Assembly (NCBI RefSeq): GCF_003994475.1
Contig: NZ_RZNY01000017.1
Location: 34,615-98,614 of the forward strand
Source of the DNA: Paenibacillus anaericanus
GTDB taxonomy: Bacteria; Bacillota; Bacilli; Paenibacillales; Paenibacillaceae
DNA: 64,000 nucleotides
Direction: 5' to 3'
Shown: positions 36,635 to 45,335 of the stretch, in pieces
Numbering within the stretch: the stretch's first letter is position 1
Layout of the letters: every line of letters starts with the position of its first letter
The notes under the pieces: model-generated
What the model was told of the DNA's origin: nothing
Databases searched by the model: none
What the model saw: only the letters and a program-made list of their open reading frames with translations
Made by a program: the position numbers and the translations under genes

Positions 36635-37678
36635 ATGAGCTTAACTTATAGCGAAATTAAGCAACAATATACGGCTTTACAACAAACCTATGATTACATG
36701 CTCTCTAAAAGACAAGAAATTATTGCCTTTGCAAAATCTGAGTCCATCACTTCCGTTACCTTTGTTGGCTGTGGGTCAAGCTACTGCTTAAGTGAATCGG
36801 CTGCATTCTCTACTCGTCTGCGTGCGGGACTTCCAGCAAGCGCATTAGCTGGTGGCGATCTCATGTTAAACCCTGAGCGGTACAACACTTTGTTAGACAA
36901 AACTCTATTGGTAGCTCCATCGCGTTCCGGCAGCACAAGTGAAGTAGTTGAAGCACTACGATTGCTTCAAAATGATAAGCCTATTGCTGTACTGACACTT
37001 TCCTGTGTGACAGATTCACCACTTTCGAAAAAGGCGAATTTATCGCTAGAGTTACCTTGGGCATTCGACCACAGTGTCTGCCAGACTCGTACCGTAACCA
37101 ATCTTTATGTAGCTAACCTGATGTTGACCGCATTCCTCGGCAACGATGAAGTTGTTATCGCAGACATCCAAAAGGCGATCAACCAAGGCGAAGCCTACAT
37201 GGCACGCGTAGAAAGTGATATTCGTAAAACAGCTGATTTCGCTTGGACGAATGCCGTTGTGCTTGCTGATGGCGAGCTTCAAGGTCTTGCTTCCGAAGGT
37301 GCTATCGCTTTGACTGAGATTGCAAAGGTACAAGCACATTCCTACCACCTGCTGGACGTTCGTCATGGTCCGATGGTAACTGTTGGACCGGATACACTTG
37401 TGATCGCGGCGATCACTGGTAATGGTACAGAACAACAACGCAATCTAATGCGTGACATCAAAGGCAGAGGTGCTACGATTATCGCATTCGCCGATCATGC
37501 CGATGCTGTAGCGGCAGAACACGTAGATCTAGCTGTCATCTCAGACAACAGATTAGATGTTGCCGTACAAGGTATTCCGTTTATCTTCATTCCACAAATC
37601 GTTGCTTTGACTAGTGCTGACCGTCAGGGCATTAACCCCGACCAACCCGATGGTCTGGTTGCTTGGGTCAAACTATAA
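36635..37678 (+). CDS. SIS-domain amino-sugar-6-phosphate deaminase/isomerase (AgaS / NagB-II type)
   Basis: 347 residues with two SIS domains: FVGCGSSYCLSESAAF, APSRSGSTSEVVEAL in the first and ASEGAIALTEIAKV, DVRHGPMVTV in the second, the layout of GlmS isomerase domains, FrlB, AgaS and NagB-II. Expected to convert galactosamine-6-P to tagatose-6-P (or glucosamine-6-P to fructose-6-P) plus ammonia. ATG 36635 follows TTAGGAGG; the frame open upstream is not needed. It runs divergently from the nagA operon over shared repeats. Confidence 0.85.
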   Translation: MSLTYSEIKQQYTALQQTYDYMLSKRQEIIAFAKSESITSVTFVGCGSSYCLSESAAFSTRLRAGLPASALAGGDLMLNPERYNTLLDKTLLVAPSRSGSTSEVVEALRLLQNDKPIAVLTLSCVTDSPLSKKANLSLELPWAFDHSVCQTRTVTNLYVANLMLTAFLGNDEVVIADIQKAINQGEAYMARVESDIRKTADFAWTNAVVLADGELQGLASEGAIALTEIAKVQAHSYHLLDVRHGPMVTVGPDTLVIAAITGNGTEQQRNLMRDIKGRGATIIAFADHADAVAAEHVDLAVISDNRLDVAVQGIPFIFIPQIVALTSADRQGINPDQPDGLVAWVKL

Positions 37679-37691
37679 ATCAACCCTAATA

Positions 37692-37735
37692 AAAAAGCAT
37701 TTCACCCCCTTTTGAATGGGGATGAAATGCTTTTT
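37692..37735. terminator. Bidirectional terminator
   Basis: AAAAAGCATTTCACCCC / GGGGATGAAATGCTTTTT, one mismatch, loop about nine bases; A and T runs on both sides serve the SIS gene and the minus-strand zinc-ribbon gene. Confidence 0.9.
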
Positions 37736-37764
37736 GCAATGTGCATTTTAAATTGTAATCAGAA

Positions 37765-38865
37765 CTATTGCGACTGACTAATAAAGTAAATCAATAAAAC
37801 AAGTACGGCGACCCAGAATAGCGAGAAGAAAGTGATTTTCCAAGCACTCTTAGGCGCTTTACCCGATACGGCACCCGTCTCTCCGTTAACCATATACCTG
37901 AATTGCTTATTCTGGTATGTATAAATCGCATTCCATATCGGCAATAGGATGTGCTTGTAGGTAGCATTGGAGTAATGAGTCCGTATATTCACGTTCCGCT
38001 GTTCGTCCCCGCCAATCTGACCTCGCACCCCTCCACTAATCGCTCCATCCATAACGTTCGTCGCTTGATCCCAACCTTGCTTAAGCGGTACCGAATACCG
38101 CTCTGCTATGAAACCACTAATATAGTGTGGCTTGTAAGCTGCTAGATTCTTGAGATCAAATTTCCCGATATTCCCCAACAACTTCGCATCATATTGTCCA
38201 GAAGCGGGGATGAGTACATCATCAAAAAACCTACTATAAGTACCACTCGTAGAATGCCACACCGTATATCGTACCCGCTCGGTATAGGTTTCCGTCTTGC
38301 CATTGACTGTGCGCGTCCTTGTCTCATTCCGGTAATGGTATGTACCTACCTCTGCTGTGTAAGCTGAGGAGGTATTCGCATCATAAGTCCAATGGGGAAT
38401 GTAGATACCATTCAGACTTGAATTAACATTCTGTTTCTTAAATTGGTTAGGTGCAAACCAACGTTTTCGTTTCCATGCACGGAATGAGGAAATGGCTTGC
38501 TCTTGTGAGATCCGAAAGGGTAGAACCGATTCAGGACGTATACTTCTTTCCGCATCATTTTGAGGCAATACTTTTGGCGATCCGCAAAAAGGACAGGTCA
38601 CAGCGGTTTGATGATTACTCAGCAGCATCTGTCCCCCGCAGTTTGAACAAGACAACGCCTGTTGTTCTGTATCCCAATCCGTAGAAGCCGCTTCTTCTAC
38701 ATCCGCGAAATTCAAGCTGTGCTCTTGGGGCTCGGTCATGATATTCTCTATCGTCTCTTCTCTAGCACAATATCCACATTTGAGATTTTGACTCTCCGTA
38801 TCAAACATCATCTGGCCACCACAGCTTTGGCAAGGGAAACTAACCTGATTTGCTTCAGAACTCAT
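37765..38865 (-). CDS. Zinc-ribbon membrane protein (YdjG-like)
   Basis: 366 residues. Two N-terminal TFIIB-type zinc ribbons (CQSCGG...CGYC, residues 12-35, and CSNCGG...CPFCG, about 73-96), a central soluble part with HWTYDANTSS and YTERVRYTVWHSTSG, and one C-terminal membrane helix (FFSLFWVAVLVLLIYFI). It resembles B. subtilis YdjG, which with YdjH and YdjI anchors PspA at the membrane under envelope stress. Only the YdjI-like gene is beside it here, 17 bases upstream in the same operon. Confidence 0.82.
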   Translation of the reverse strand: MSSEANQVSFPCQSCGGQMMFDTESQNLKCGYCAREETIENIMTEPQEHSLNFADVEEAASTDWDTEQQALSCSNCGGQMLLSNHQTAVTCPFCGSPKVLPQNDAERSIRPESVLPFRISQEQAISSFRAWKRKRWFAPNQFKKQNVNSSLNGIYIPHWTYDANTSSAYTAEVGTYHYRNETRTRTVNGKTETYTERVRYTVWHSTSGTYSRFFDDVLIPASGQYDAKLLGNIGKFDLKNLAAYKPHYISGFIAERYSVPLKQGWDQATNVMDGAISGGVRGQIGGDEQRNVNIRTHYSNATYKHILLPIWNAIYTYQNKQFRYMVNGETGAVSGKAPKSAWKITFFSLFWVAVLVLLIYFISQSQ

Positions 38866-38882
38866 AATCCATCCCTCATCCT

Positions 38883-39953
38883 TTACTGTTTAGTTCCACA
38901 CCCGGAACAAAACTTACTATTTGGCGCCTGCTCAGTCCCACACTGGGAACAGAATTTCACCTCTGCCTTTGGTGTACCACAATCCGAGCAAAATTTAGCC
39001 CCTGGTGGATTCTGATGACCACAATGTTCACAAGCTATCGTTCCCATTACGGGTGGGGTCGCCGGAGATGGAGCTGCTTGCTGAGGTGTAAGATTAGAGT
39101 TATTCATCACTCCATTAAACATTTGTCCCATAGCCATGGCAGCACCCATTCCTGCTCCCGCACCTGCAAGTCCGTTATCCGAATTATTCGCAGCTTCACG
39201 AATAGCTTCAGCAGCCTGATACTTCATATACTGATCGAGATTTCCAGCGATGTTCATGGAAGATTTACGATCAATCATTTTCTCCACTTCTTCAGGCAAA
39301 GATAGGTTCTCAATCACGAATCCCACTAGCGACAGTCCGATGTCAGCAAAACTCTGGTTAAGACGTTGACCCGCTTGATGGCTTAGTTCTTGGTAACTTG
39401 CAGCAAGATCAGCCACAGGAATTTTGGATTCGGCTAACATATCGCTAATATTGGAGACAATAAGTGTTTTGAAAAAACCGTTAAGGCTCTCCGCGCTAAA
39501 GTTCTCATTGGTTCCGAATATCCCACGCATGAACAAGGCCGGGTCACTTACTCTAAACGAATAATTACCAAAACCACGCAAACGAATCATCCCAAATTCA
39601 GGATCACGCATAATGACTGGATTGGTTGTTCCCCACTTCTGATCCGTAAAGATCGCAGTGCTCACAAAGTAGACATCCGCCTTAAATGGCGAGTTAAACC
39701 CATATTTCCAAGATTTAAGACCTGTAAGTACGGGCATATTCTGCGTGCTAAGCGTGTGACGGCCAGGACCAAATATATCGGCAATGACACCTTCATTCAC
39801 AAAAATAGCTGCCTGCGATTCACGAACAGTTAATTGCGCACCCATTTTAATGGCGTTATCATACACTGGAAATTTGTATACTACCGAACCTGTTGTATCA
39901 TTCCATTCAATAACTTCAATAAATTGACCTTTGATAAACGAAAAGAGTCCCAA
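38883..39953 (-). CDS. SPFH-domain protein with C-terminal zinc ribbons (YdjI-like)
   Basis: 356 residues: an SPFH/virion-core-type domain (about 1-240, with IKGQFIEVIEWNDTTG and FVIENLSLPEEVEKMI), an Ala/Gly/Met-rich hinge, then two double-Cys zinc ribbons (CEHCGHQNPPGAKFCSDCG and KFCSQCG...KFCSGCG). It resembles B. subtilis YdjI and should be recruited to the membrane by the zinc-ribbon partner encoded next. First gene of a two-gene operon; no PspA or YdjH gene in the window. Confidence 0.85.
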   Translation of the reverse strand: MGLFSFIKGQFIEVIEWNDTTGSVVYKFPVYDNAIKMGAQLTVRESQAAIFVNEGVIADIFGPGRHTLSTQNMPVLTGLKSWKYGFNSPFKADVYFVSTAIFTDQKWGTTNPVIMRDPEFGMIRLRGFGNYSFRVSDPALFMRGIFGTNENFSAESLNGFFKTLIVSNISDMLAESKIPVADLAASYQELSHQAGQRLNQSFADIGLSLVGFVIENLSLPEEVEKMIDRKSSMNIAGNLDQYMKYQAAEAIREAANNSDNGLAGAGAGMGAAMAMGQMFNGVMNNSNLTPQQAAPSPATPPVMGTIACEHCGHQNPPGAKFCSDCGTPKAEVKFCSQCGTEQAPNSKFCSGCGTKQ

Positions 39954-40090
39954 ATGACGTCATCCTCCTAAGCCTTCTATATTTACATATATTATACGTT
40001 AGGAATTGTGATTCGGTATCGGAAATAATGGCAGAAAACCTCGTATTTTGTAATATATCTTAAAATGCACGCAAATGAATGGAATGGAAT

Positions 40091-40146
40091 TTAGTTGCTT
40101 ATCAACAACTAATTAATTGACAAAAGCAACTAATTAATTTAAATAT
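40091..40146 (+). promoter_or_regulatory. Promoter and candidate operator of the MarR-GNAT gene
   Basis: TTGACA (40117-40122) with an A+T-rich -10 region 17-18 bases on. CAACTAATTAATT occurs at 40106-40118 and 40127-40139 as direct repeats flanking the -35, and TTAGTTGC at 40091-40098 is an inverted copy of GCAACTAA. A MarR dimer binding here would cover the -35; autoregulation is inferred. Confidence 0.65.
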
Positions 40147-40165
40147 ATAAAAAGGAGGTGTTTCC

Positions 40166-41095
40166 ATGTCATTAATTACTTTAGAAAATAGAATCCATAC
40201 CGTACGGCACTTCAATCGTTTTATCACTCGTAATATAGGAGTTTTGCAAGAAGGTTTGTTACATAGTCCTTACTCTCTCACTGAAGTCCGTATTATGTTT
40301 GAACTAGCCCATCGAGACAATCCGACTGCATCTGACCTAACCAAGGAGTTGGGACTTGATGCAGGTTACCTTAGTCGTATCCTGGCTCGTCTTGAACAGC
40401 AAGGACTTATCGTTAAAGTCCGCTCGGAAACCGATGGTAGGCAACGGATTCTGCAACTCACTCCCGAAGGTAAAGAGGTTTATCTGCCTCTTAATGAACG
40501 CTCAAATGAAGAAGTAGCCGAGATGCTTAGTGAGCTCTCAGAGGGGGATCAAGTTCAGCTGTTTAAAGCTATGCAAACTATCGAAAAGCTGTTAACTAAA
40601 GACTTCAAATATTCTAAACCGTTTATCTTACGGCCTCATGAGCCGGGAGATATGGGTTGGATCGTTCATAAACATGGTGTGCTCTATGCTCAAGAATATG
40701 GTTGGGATGAACGGTTTGAAGCCTCCGTATTGCAAATAGCAACTGAATTTATTAATAACTACAACCCTAAACAGGAACGTTGCTGGATCGCTGAAATGAA
40801 CGGAGAAATCGTCGGTTCTATCGTTGTTGTACAGGAGAGTGACACAATTGCTAAACTTCGCTTGCTCATAGTTGACCCAAAAGCACGTGGGATGGGGCTG
40901 GGTACACGCCTCGTTGAAGAAGCAATTCAGTTTGCCAAACGTGCAAAATACCAAAAGCTAGTATTATGGACTAATCATGTACTCAAGGAAGCACGTCACA
41001 TCTATCGCAAAGCAGGTTTTACACTTGTAGCTGAGGAAAAGCATAGCAACTATGGTCCAGAGGTCATTGGGGAAACGTGGGAGTTAATTCTATAA
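40166..41095 (+). CDS. MarR-type regulator fused to a GNAT acetyltransferase
   Basis: 309 residues. Residues 1-150 form a MarR winged helix (VRIMFELAHRDNPTASDLTKEL, DAGYLSRILARLEQQGLI, DGRQRILQLTPEG); 152-309 form a GNAT domain with LLIVDPKARGMGLGTRLVEEAI acetyl-CoA loop (split by the R-x-x-G-x-G pattern) and YRKAGF. Such fusions are known in many bacteria, but their small-molecule substrates are mostly unknown. AAAGGAGGTG stands before the ATG. Repeats at its promoter suggest self-control. Confidence 0.9.
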   Translation: MSLITLENRIHTVRHFNRFITRNIGVLQEGLLHSPYSLTEVRIMFELAHRDNPTASDLTKELGLDAGYLSRILARLEQQGLIVKVRSETDGRQRILQLTPEGKEVYLPLNERSNEEVAEMLSELSEGDQVQLFKAMQTIEKLLTKDFKYSKPFILRPHEPGDMGWIVHKHGVLYAQEYGWDERFEASVLQIATEFINNYNPKQERCWIAEMNGEIVGSIVVVQESDTIAKLRLLIVDPKARGMGLGTRLVEEAIQFAKRAKYQKLVLWTNHVLKEARHIYRKAGFTLVAEEKHSNYGPEVIGETWELIL

Positions 41096-41169
41096 TCTGA
41101 TGTACACCCTCATCATTTAGTTATACAATTTGAGAAAGATTTTCTGCGGTAGAGAGGGGAGTTATATTC

Positions 41170-41904
41170 GTGCTCAAAAATAGAATAGTAATCGTAACGG
41201 GTGCAGCTTCAGGAATTGGAAGGGAAGTTGTCACACAATGCTTACTTGAGGGTGCTTCGGTTATAGCATGCGATATTAATGAACATTCCTTAGATGACTT
41301 AAAACGTTCAACAGCTGACCATCTTGTTCTATATACATATCCATTAGATGTGAGCAATTATGATGAGGTCGCATTATTTTTTGACTATGTGAAGGCAGAA
41401 CACCCTAACATTAATGGACTAGTTAATAATGCCGGCATTTATTTAGCTAAAAATATACTAGATTATCAGGCTGAAGAAATAGATCAAGTTCTTAATATAA
41501 ACGTAAAGGGGTTTATTTACTTCTCGCAAATGTTCGGCAGACTATTGATGAATAGCCAGCGCGAAGGAATTATCGTGAATATGTCCTCAGTTTCAGGTAT
41601 TGAAGGCAGTTCAGATGCCATTTACGGTTCATCCAAAGCTGCCATACTAGGTTTAACGAAAAGTTGCGCGATGAATTTTTCGCCTTACATTCGAGTTAAT
41701 GCAGTTGCTCCTACGATGGTCAACACTCCCATGATGAATACGATACCTGAATGGAGAAAAGAAGAGTATTTACAACATCAACTTATCAACACACCTGTAT
41801 TGCCCGAAGATGTTGCTAATACTGTAGCTTTCTTATTATCAGATAAAGCGAAGCACTATACAGGAGCAACCTTTGATATTAATAATGGAGGATATCTGCG
41901 ATAG
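41170..41904 (+). CDS. SDR oxidoreductase
   Basis: Classical SDR of 244 residues: TGAASGIG nucleotide loop, ACDIN acidic end of the second strand (suggesting NAD preference), LVNNAGIY, catalytic S...YGSSKAA and a closing NNGGYLR. The start is GTG 41170 after an AGAGAGGGGAG ribosome site. Follows the MarR-GNAT gene by 74 bases on the same strand and could share its transcript. Substrate unknown. Confidence 0.85.
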   Translation: MLKNRIVIVTGAASGIGREVVTQCLLEGASVIACDINEHSLDDLKRSTADHLVLYTYPLDVSNYDEVALFFDYVKAEHPNINGLVNNAGIYLAKNILDYQAEEIDQVLNINVKGFIYFSQMFGRLLMNSQREGIIVNMSSVSGIEGSSDAIYGSSKAAILGLTKSCAMNFSPYIRVNAVAPTMVNTPMMNTIPEWRKEEYLQHQLINTPVLPEDVANTVAFLLSDKAKHYTGATFDINNGGYLR

Positions 41905-41909
41905 CATAC

Positions 41910-41951
41910 AAAAAGCATTCCGTCTCTTTATGAAGGGCTGGAATGCTTTTT
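41910..41951. terminator. Bidirectional terminator
   Basis: AAAAAGCATTCC / GGAATGCTTTTT with an 18-base loop; runs of A and T on both sides serve the SDR and the flavin-reductase end of the Mhq group. Confidence 0.88.
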
Positions 41952-41969
41952 ATATCGTAGTATTTTTCG

Positions 41970-42581
41970 TTAATCTGGGCGTTCAATCGAAAAGATTTCA
42001 CCCAGTTTAGAATAGTTAGTCCCTGCCAAACGGCTCACCGGTTTCAATCCTTCCGGATCGATATGTCCATCTTGATATAAAGACTCATCGATGTGAAATT
42101 GGACCACCCGCCCAATTAACAAATCGGTAGCGGGTGCCTCCGCTGTTCCGCCAAGTGGGATCACTTGCTCCAGCAGACATTCCATGCGGATTTTGGCTTC
42201 AGCAAGGCCAGGTACAGAGATCACTTCACTTTTGATCGGGGTAAGTCCAGCTAAGTCAACTTCACTCTCTTCTGGCGGCAGACTAGCAGCTGTTACATTA
42301 ATCTCCTGAATGTAGGATTCATCCGATATGTGAACTACAAAAGCACCCGACTCTATGGCGTTCCTTGAAGTATCTTTCGGTACACCCTGCTTTCGCTGTA
42401 CAGAAATCGATATCAGAGGAGGATTCGCCGTCACGATATTAAAATAGCTGTAAGGTGCAGCATTCAACACCCCACTACTAGACAATGTTGTTACCATCGC
42501 TATAGGTCGTGGGATGATACTACCAATTAAGAGCTTATAGTTATCACGTTCACTTTGGTTGTTCGGATCAAACGATAACAT
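41970..42581 (-). CDS. Flavin reductase-like protein (DIM6/NTAB family)
   Basis: 203 residues of the FMN-binding split-barrel flavoredoxin type: GSIIPRPIAMVTTL, NAAPYSYFNIVTANPPLISIS and RMECLLEQVIPLG are family segments. It could supply reduced flavin or reduce quinones/ferric chelates. Last gene of the mhqP-mhqN-mhqD line, 42 bases after the hydrolase, so probably co-transcribed. No role for such a protein is fixed in the Bacillus Mhq regulon, where ring-cleaving dioxygenases occupy similar places. Confidence 0.83.
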   Translation of the reverse strand: MLSFDPNNQSERDNYKLLIGSIIPRPIAMVTTLSSSGVLNAAPYSYFNIVTANPPLISISVQRKQGVPKDTSRNAIESGAFVVHISDESYIQEINVTAASLPPEESEVDLAGLTPIKSEVISVPGLAEAKIRMECLLEQVIPLGGTAEAPATDLLIGRVVQFHIDESLYQDGHIDPEGLKPVSRLAGTNYSKLGEIFSIERPD

Positions 42582-42623
42582 TCTGCATCCCTCCTCGCTC
42601 GCAGTTGATTAATCAGTCAATTT

Positions 42624-43232
42624 TTATGCAAAATTTTGTTGATACCAGATCCCAGCAGCCTTCACCTCAGAAGAAGTTAACTGATGGCCAAATGCTTCCC
42701 AATGAACTGTAACTTGTGCCCCTGCTCCGGTCAGAATACCATCCAAATCTCTTGTCTCATTAGGTGGGCACATGTTATCGTTACTTCCTGCTCCGATAAA
42801 GATGGGAACCCCAGCTAAATCAGGTAGTTCAATCCCCCGGCGTGGCACCATCGGATGGTGTAGAATCGCCCCACGGAGCGCATCTGAATAATGGAACAGG
42901 AGACTTGCGGCGATATTGGCACCGTTAGAATAACCAACTGCCACCACTTGTTTACGATCAAATCCATAATCGGCAGCAGCCTGATCTAGAAAATCATTCA
43001 ACTCTTTTGTACGAAAGATCAAATCTTCCTCATCAAATATTCCTTCCGACAGACGGCGGAAGAACCGCGGCATTCCGTTCTCCAGTACATTCCCTCGTAC
43101 ACTCAATACGGACGACCCAGGAGATATTAGCTCTGCTAGTGGTATTAAGTCATTTTCAGTTCCACCAGTACCATGTAGTAGAAGTAACACTGGCGCCTCC
43201 CGATCCGTTCCTTTTTGAAAAATATGCTTCAT
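42624..43232 (-). CDS. mhqD: Carboxylesterase-type hydrolase MhqD
   Basis: 202-residue alpha/beta hydrolase: LLLLHGTGGTEND oxyanion segment, nucleophile elbow GYSNGAN, catalytic Asp near IFIGAGSNDNMCP and His in FGHQL. Very close in appearance to B. subtilis MhqD, part of the MhqR regulon against methylhydroquinone and other quinone-like electrophiles. Sits after the MhqN-like gene on the same strand. Substrate unproven. Confidence 0.88.
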   Translation of the reverse strand: MKHIFQKGTDREAPVLLLLHGTGGTENDLIPLAELISPGSSVLSVRGNVLENGMPRFFRRLSEGIFDEEDLIFRTKELNDFLDQAAADYGFDRKQVVAVGYSNGANIAASLLFHYSDALRGAILHHPMVPRRGIELPDLAGVPIFIGAGSNDNMCPPNETRDLDGILTGAGAQVTVHWEAFGHQLTSSEVKAAGIWYQQNFA

Positions 43233-43309
43233 TATAGATCACCCTCCAACACCCGCATAAACCGGGTTCATTATATAAGATAACTTCCTGATATCTTTAA
43301 CGGTACCTA

Positions 43310-43936
43310 TTAGAACTTATTGTAACTAACAAATTCAGCTACGGGCTTGCGATAGCCACGTGGTCTCATGCTCGTCGTATCCTCTTTGCCAATTGCGATT
43401 AGCATAGCAGGAACATATGAATCTGGGATTTGCAGTATATCACTTAATGCATCCGGATCAAATCCGATCATAGGGCAAGTATCCCATCCTTTATCCTTAG
43501 CAATCAACATCATTGCCATAGCAGACAAGCTTGCATTTCGGATCGCTTCATCCCGCTGAAATGACTCACCCCGGGTTTCATAGAACTCCAGTACACTGGA
43601 CACAGTCATATCATACTCTTGTTTACTAAGGATGCCCAAATTGAGCGAACCTTCGTTAATTTTTGCGACATCTTTATATGCATCTTTATTACCCAAAACT
43701 ACGATGACGGCTGAAGCTGTTTCAACCTTATATTGTTTGTTTGCAGCTTCGTACACCTTCTGCTTCTGCTCGTGGTCTTTAACAACAACGTAGTGAGCAT
43801 GCTGTAAATTGAATGCAGATGGAACAAATTTCGTAAGCTGAAAAATTTCATCCAGCTCCTTATCTTCTATTGTAACTCCGGTAACAAATTTATTCGCCGA
43901 TCTGCGCGATTTAAGTAAAGAAGTAAATTCACTCAT
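43310..43936 (-). CDS. mhqN: Nitroreductase MhqN
   Basis: 208-residue FMN nitroreductase, probably reducing quinones or nitroaromatics: KSRRSANKF N-terminus, VPSAFNLQHAHYVVV, RNASLSAMAMMLIAKDKGWDTCPMIGFD and a GYRKPV tail, all as in B. subtilis MhqN. AGGAGG stands before the ATG. 45 bases after the DoxX-type gene, in the same probable operon. Unlike the B. subtilis mhqNOP order, no dioxygenase (MhqO) gene follows. Confidence 0.9.
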   Translation of the reverse strand: MSEFTSLLKSRRSANKFVTGVTIEDKELDEIFQLTKFVPSAFNLQHAHYVVVKDHEQKQKVYEAANKQYKVETASAVIVVLGNKDAYKDVAKINEGSLNLGILSKQEYDMTVSSVLEFYETRGESFQRDEAIRNASLSAMAMMLIAKDKGWDTCPMIGFDPDALSDILQIPDSYVPAMLIAIGKEDTTSMRPRGYRKPVAEFVSYNKF

Positions 43937-43981
43937 TAAAATATTCCTCCTAGGTTGTCTCAGTTAAGTTGTCTTTTATAG

Positions 43982-44380
43982 TTACAGAATCGCGTCAATG
44001 GAGTAATCTCCGCCGCCAATCAGTGCAATTCCCACAGCTATTGCAATCACGATCAAGTTGTATTCATATCCGTTTCCAGTGGACCAGAAGCCGTTCTTAC
44101 CATGTACCGTAACAATTGCAACTAACATCGTTATGACGATCAGCGCAGCAGCGAACGGAGTAAATAATCCTAGAGTGAGAAGTAGCCCACCAATCAATTC
44201 TGAAAGACCCGCCATAACTGCCATCAGAATTCCCGGCTTAATGCCGATGGATTCCATCCAACCTCCCGTTCCTTTGGGTCCGTATCCCCCAAACCATCCA
44301 AACAACTTCTGTGCGCCATGTCCTACAAACGTCAATCCAATTACTAACCTAACAATTAATAAACCTAATGCTATACTCAT
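43982..44380 (-). CDS. mhqP: DoxX-family membrane protein MhqP
   Basis: 132 residues, four membrane helices, with RLVIGLTFVGHGAQKLFGWFGGYG at the N-terminus and the GIKPGILMAVMAGLSELIGG segment: a DoxX-type protein of the MhqP group. DoxX relatives work with quinone or thiosulfate oxidation, but MhqP's reaction is not known. First gene of the mhqP-mhqN-mhqD run, preceded by an 18-bp palindrome like that before mhqR. Confidence 0.88.
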   Translation of the reverse strand: MSIALGLLIVRLVIGLTFVGHGAQKLFGWFGGYGPKGTGGWMESIGIKPGILMAVMAGLSELIGGLLLTLGLFTPFAAALIVITMLVAIVTVHGKNGFWSTGNGYEYNLIVIAIAVGIALIGGGDYSIDAIL

Positions 44381-44421
44381 TTTTAAAACTCTCCCTTATG
44401 TTCTTTTATGTTTGTTTCAAG

Positions 44422-44439
44422 AATCTTTATATAAAGATA
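44422..44439. promoter_or_regulatory. MhqR-type operator before the mhqP gene
   Basis: AATCTTTATATAAAGATA: a perfect 16-bp palindrome (44423-44438) with the ATCT-N8-AGAT geometry of the reported Bacillus MhqR box, 42-59 bases before the mhqP start. The same geometry recurs before mhqR. Confidence 0.65.
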
Positions 44440-44490
44440 TATGGCGTAAGAATGAGTGAATAACTCACCATAGCCTGTGATGTATTTGGA

Positions 44491-44508
44491 GTAGGCTCCG
44501 AAGCCTAC
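44491..44508 (-). terminator. Hairpin after cutC
   Basis: GTAGGCT / AGCCTAC with a four-base loop, 39 bases after the cutC stop; only a weak T tract on the minus strand, so termination is uncertain. Confidence 0.45.
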
Positions 44509-44546
44509 CCCTTCATTAATGTGGTCAACAGCATATCCATCAACCA

Positions 44547-45278
44547 TCAGCCAATGTAACTGATTTTATTAACTAAGTCCTTCAATCGAGTCGGGTCTAT
44601 CGGCGCTAAAGCCGAGCTATCCAACCGAACTGCGGAGCCAAAATGCACTTCAGATACGCCCGTAGCTTCAATAAATGACTCGATTCCTTCAATTGTCAGA
44701 CCATGACCTGCGAGAATACTTAGTGAATGCCCACTGAAAGGTTGAGACAATGAACCTGCCTCCCTGTCCCTAGTTATTTCAACTAGTTTGCGAATCATCG
44801 GCACTGCTTCTGGCGCTGGTCTTACTCCACCTGAAGTTAGTACACGGGATATTTGGTGGTAACGCAAGAGTGTCCTTAACCCAGCAACCATATCCTCTAA
44901 TTCATCAAAGGCACGATGAAAGGTTACATCCAACTTTCCGGCGAGTGGAAGCACTTGTTCTAGAAATGCTTCATCAATGCCCCGGTCCACCGTCAAAGCA
45001 CCTATGACAATTCCCGCTGCACCCGTTGCTGCGATTGCCTTGATGTCCGCTGACATCGTAGCTACATCCTGCTTCCCATATACAAAAGACCGACTATGTG
45101 GTCGTACCATAACATTTACCGGGATATCGACGGCAGCAACGACTTGCTCAATCATTCCAATACTAGGAGTTAATCCACCTTCTGTGATAGCAGTAATCAA
45201 TTCAAGACGACCCGCACCACATTCTTCAGCTAGCAACGCATCCTCTACACAAGTTGCGATAACCTCCAACACTACCAT
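44547..45278 (-). CDS. cutC: CutC family protein
   Basis: 243-residue TIM-barrel protein of the CutC family: LEVIATCVEDALLAEECGAGRLEL N-terminus, NVMVRPHSRSFVY, DVTFHRAFDE, SRVLTSGGVRPAPE, and GLTIEGIESFIEATGVSEVHFG. It was once thought to handle copper; the true reaction is unsettled. 57 bases after the mhqR-like gene, so possibly co-transcribed with it, though nothing in the sequence links it to quinone stress. Confidence 0.9.
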   Translation of the reverse strand: MVVLEVIATCVEDALLAEECGAGRLELITAITEGGLTPSIGMIEQVVAAVDIPVNVMVRPHSRSFVYGKQDVATMSADIKAIAATGAAGIVIGALTVDRGIDEAFLEQVLPLAGKLDVTFHRAFDELEDMVAGLRTLLRYHQISRVLTSGGVRPAPEAVPMIRKLVEITRDREAGSLSQPFSGHSLSILAGHGLTIEGIESFIEATGVSEVHFGSAVRLDSSALAPIDPTRLKDLVNKISYIG

Positions 45279-45335
45279 CTAACTGGAACCCCCTTCAGTG
45301 TGATCTGCAAGAAACAGACATAGGGTATGAATGTT

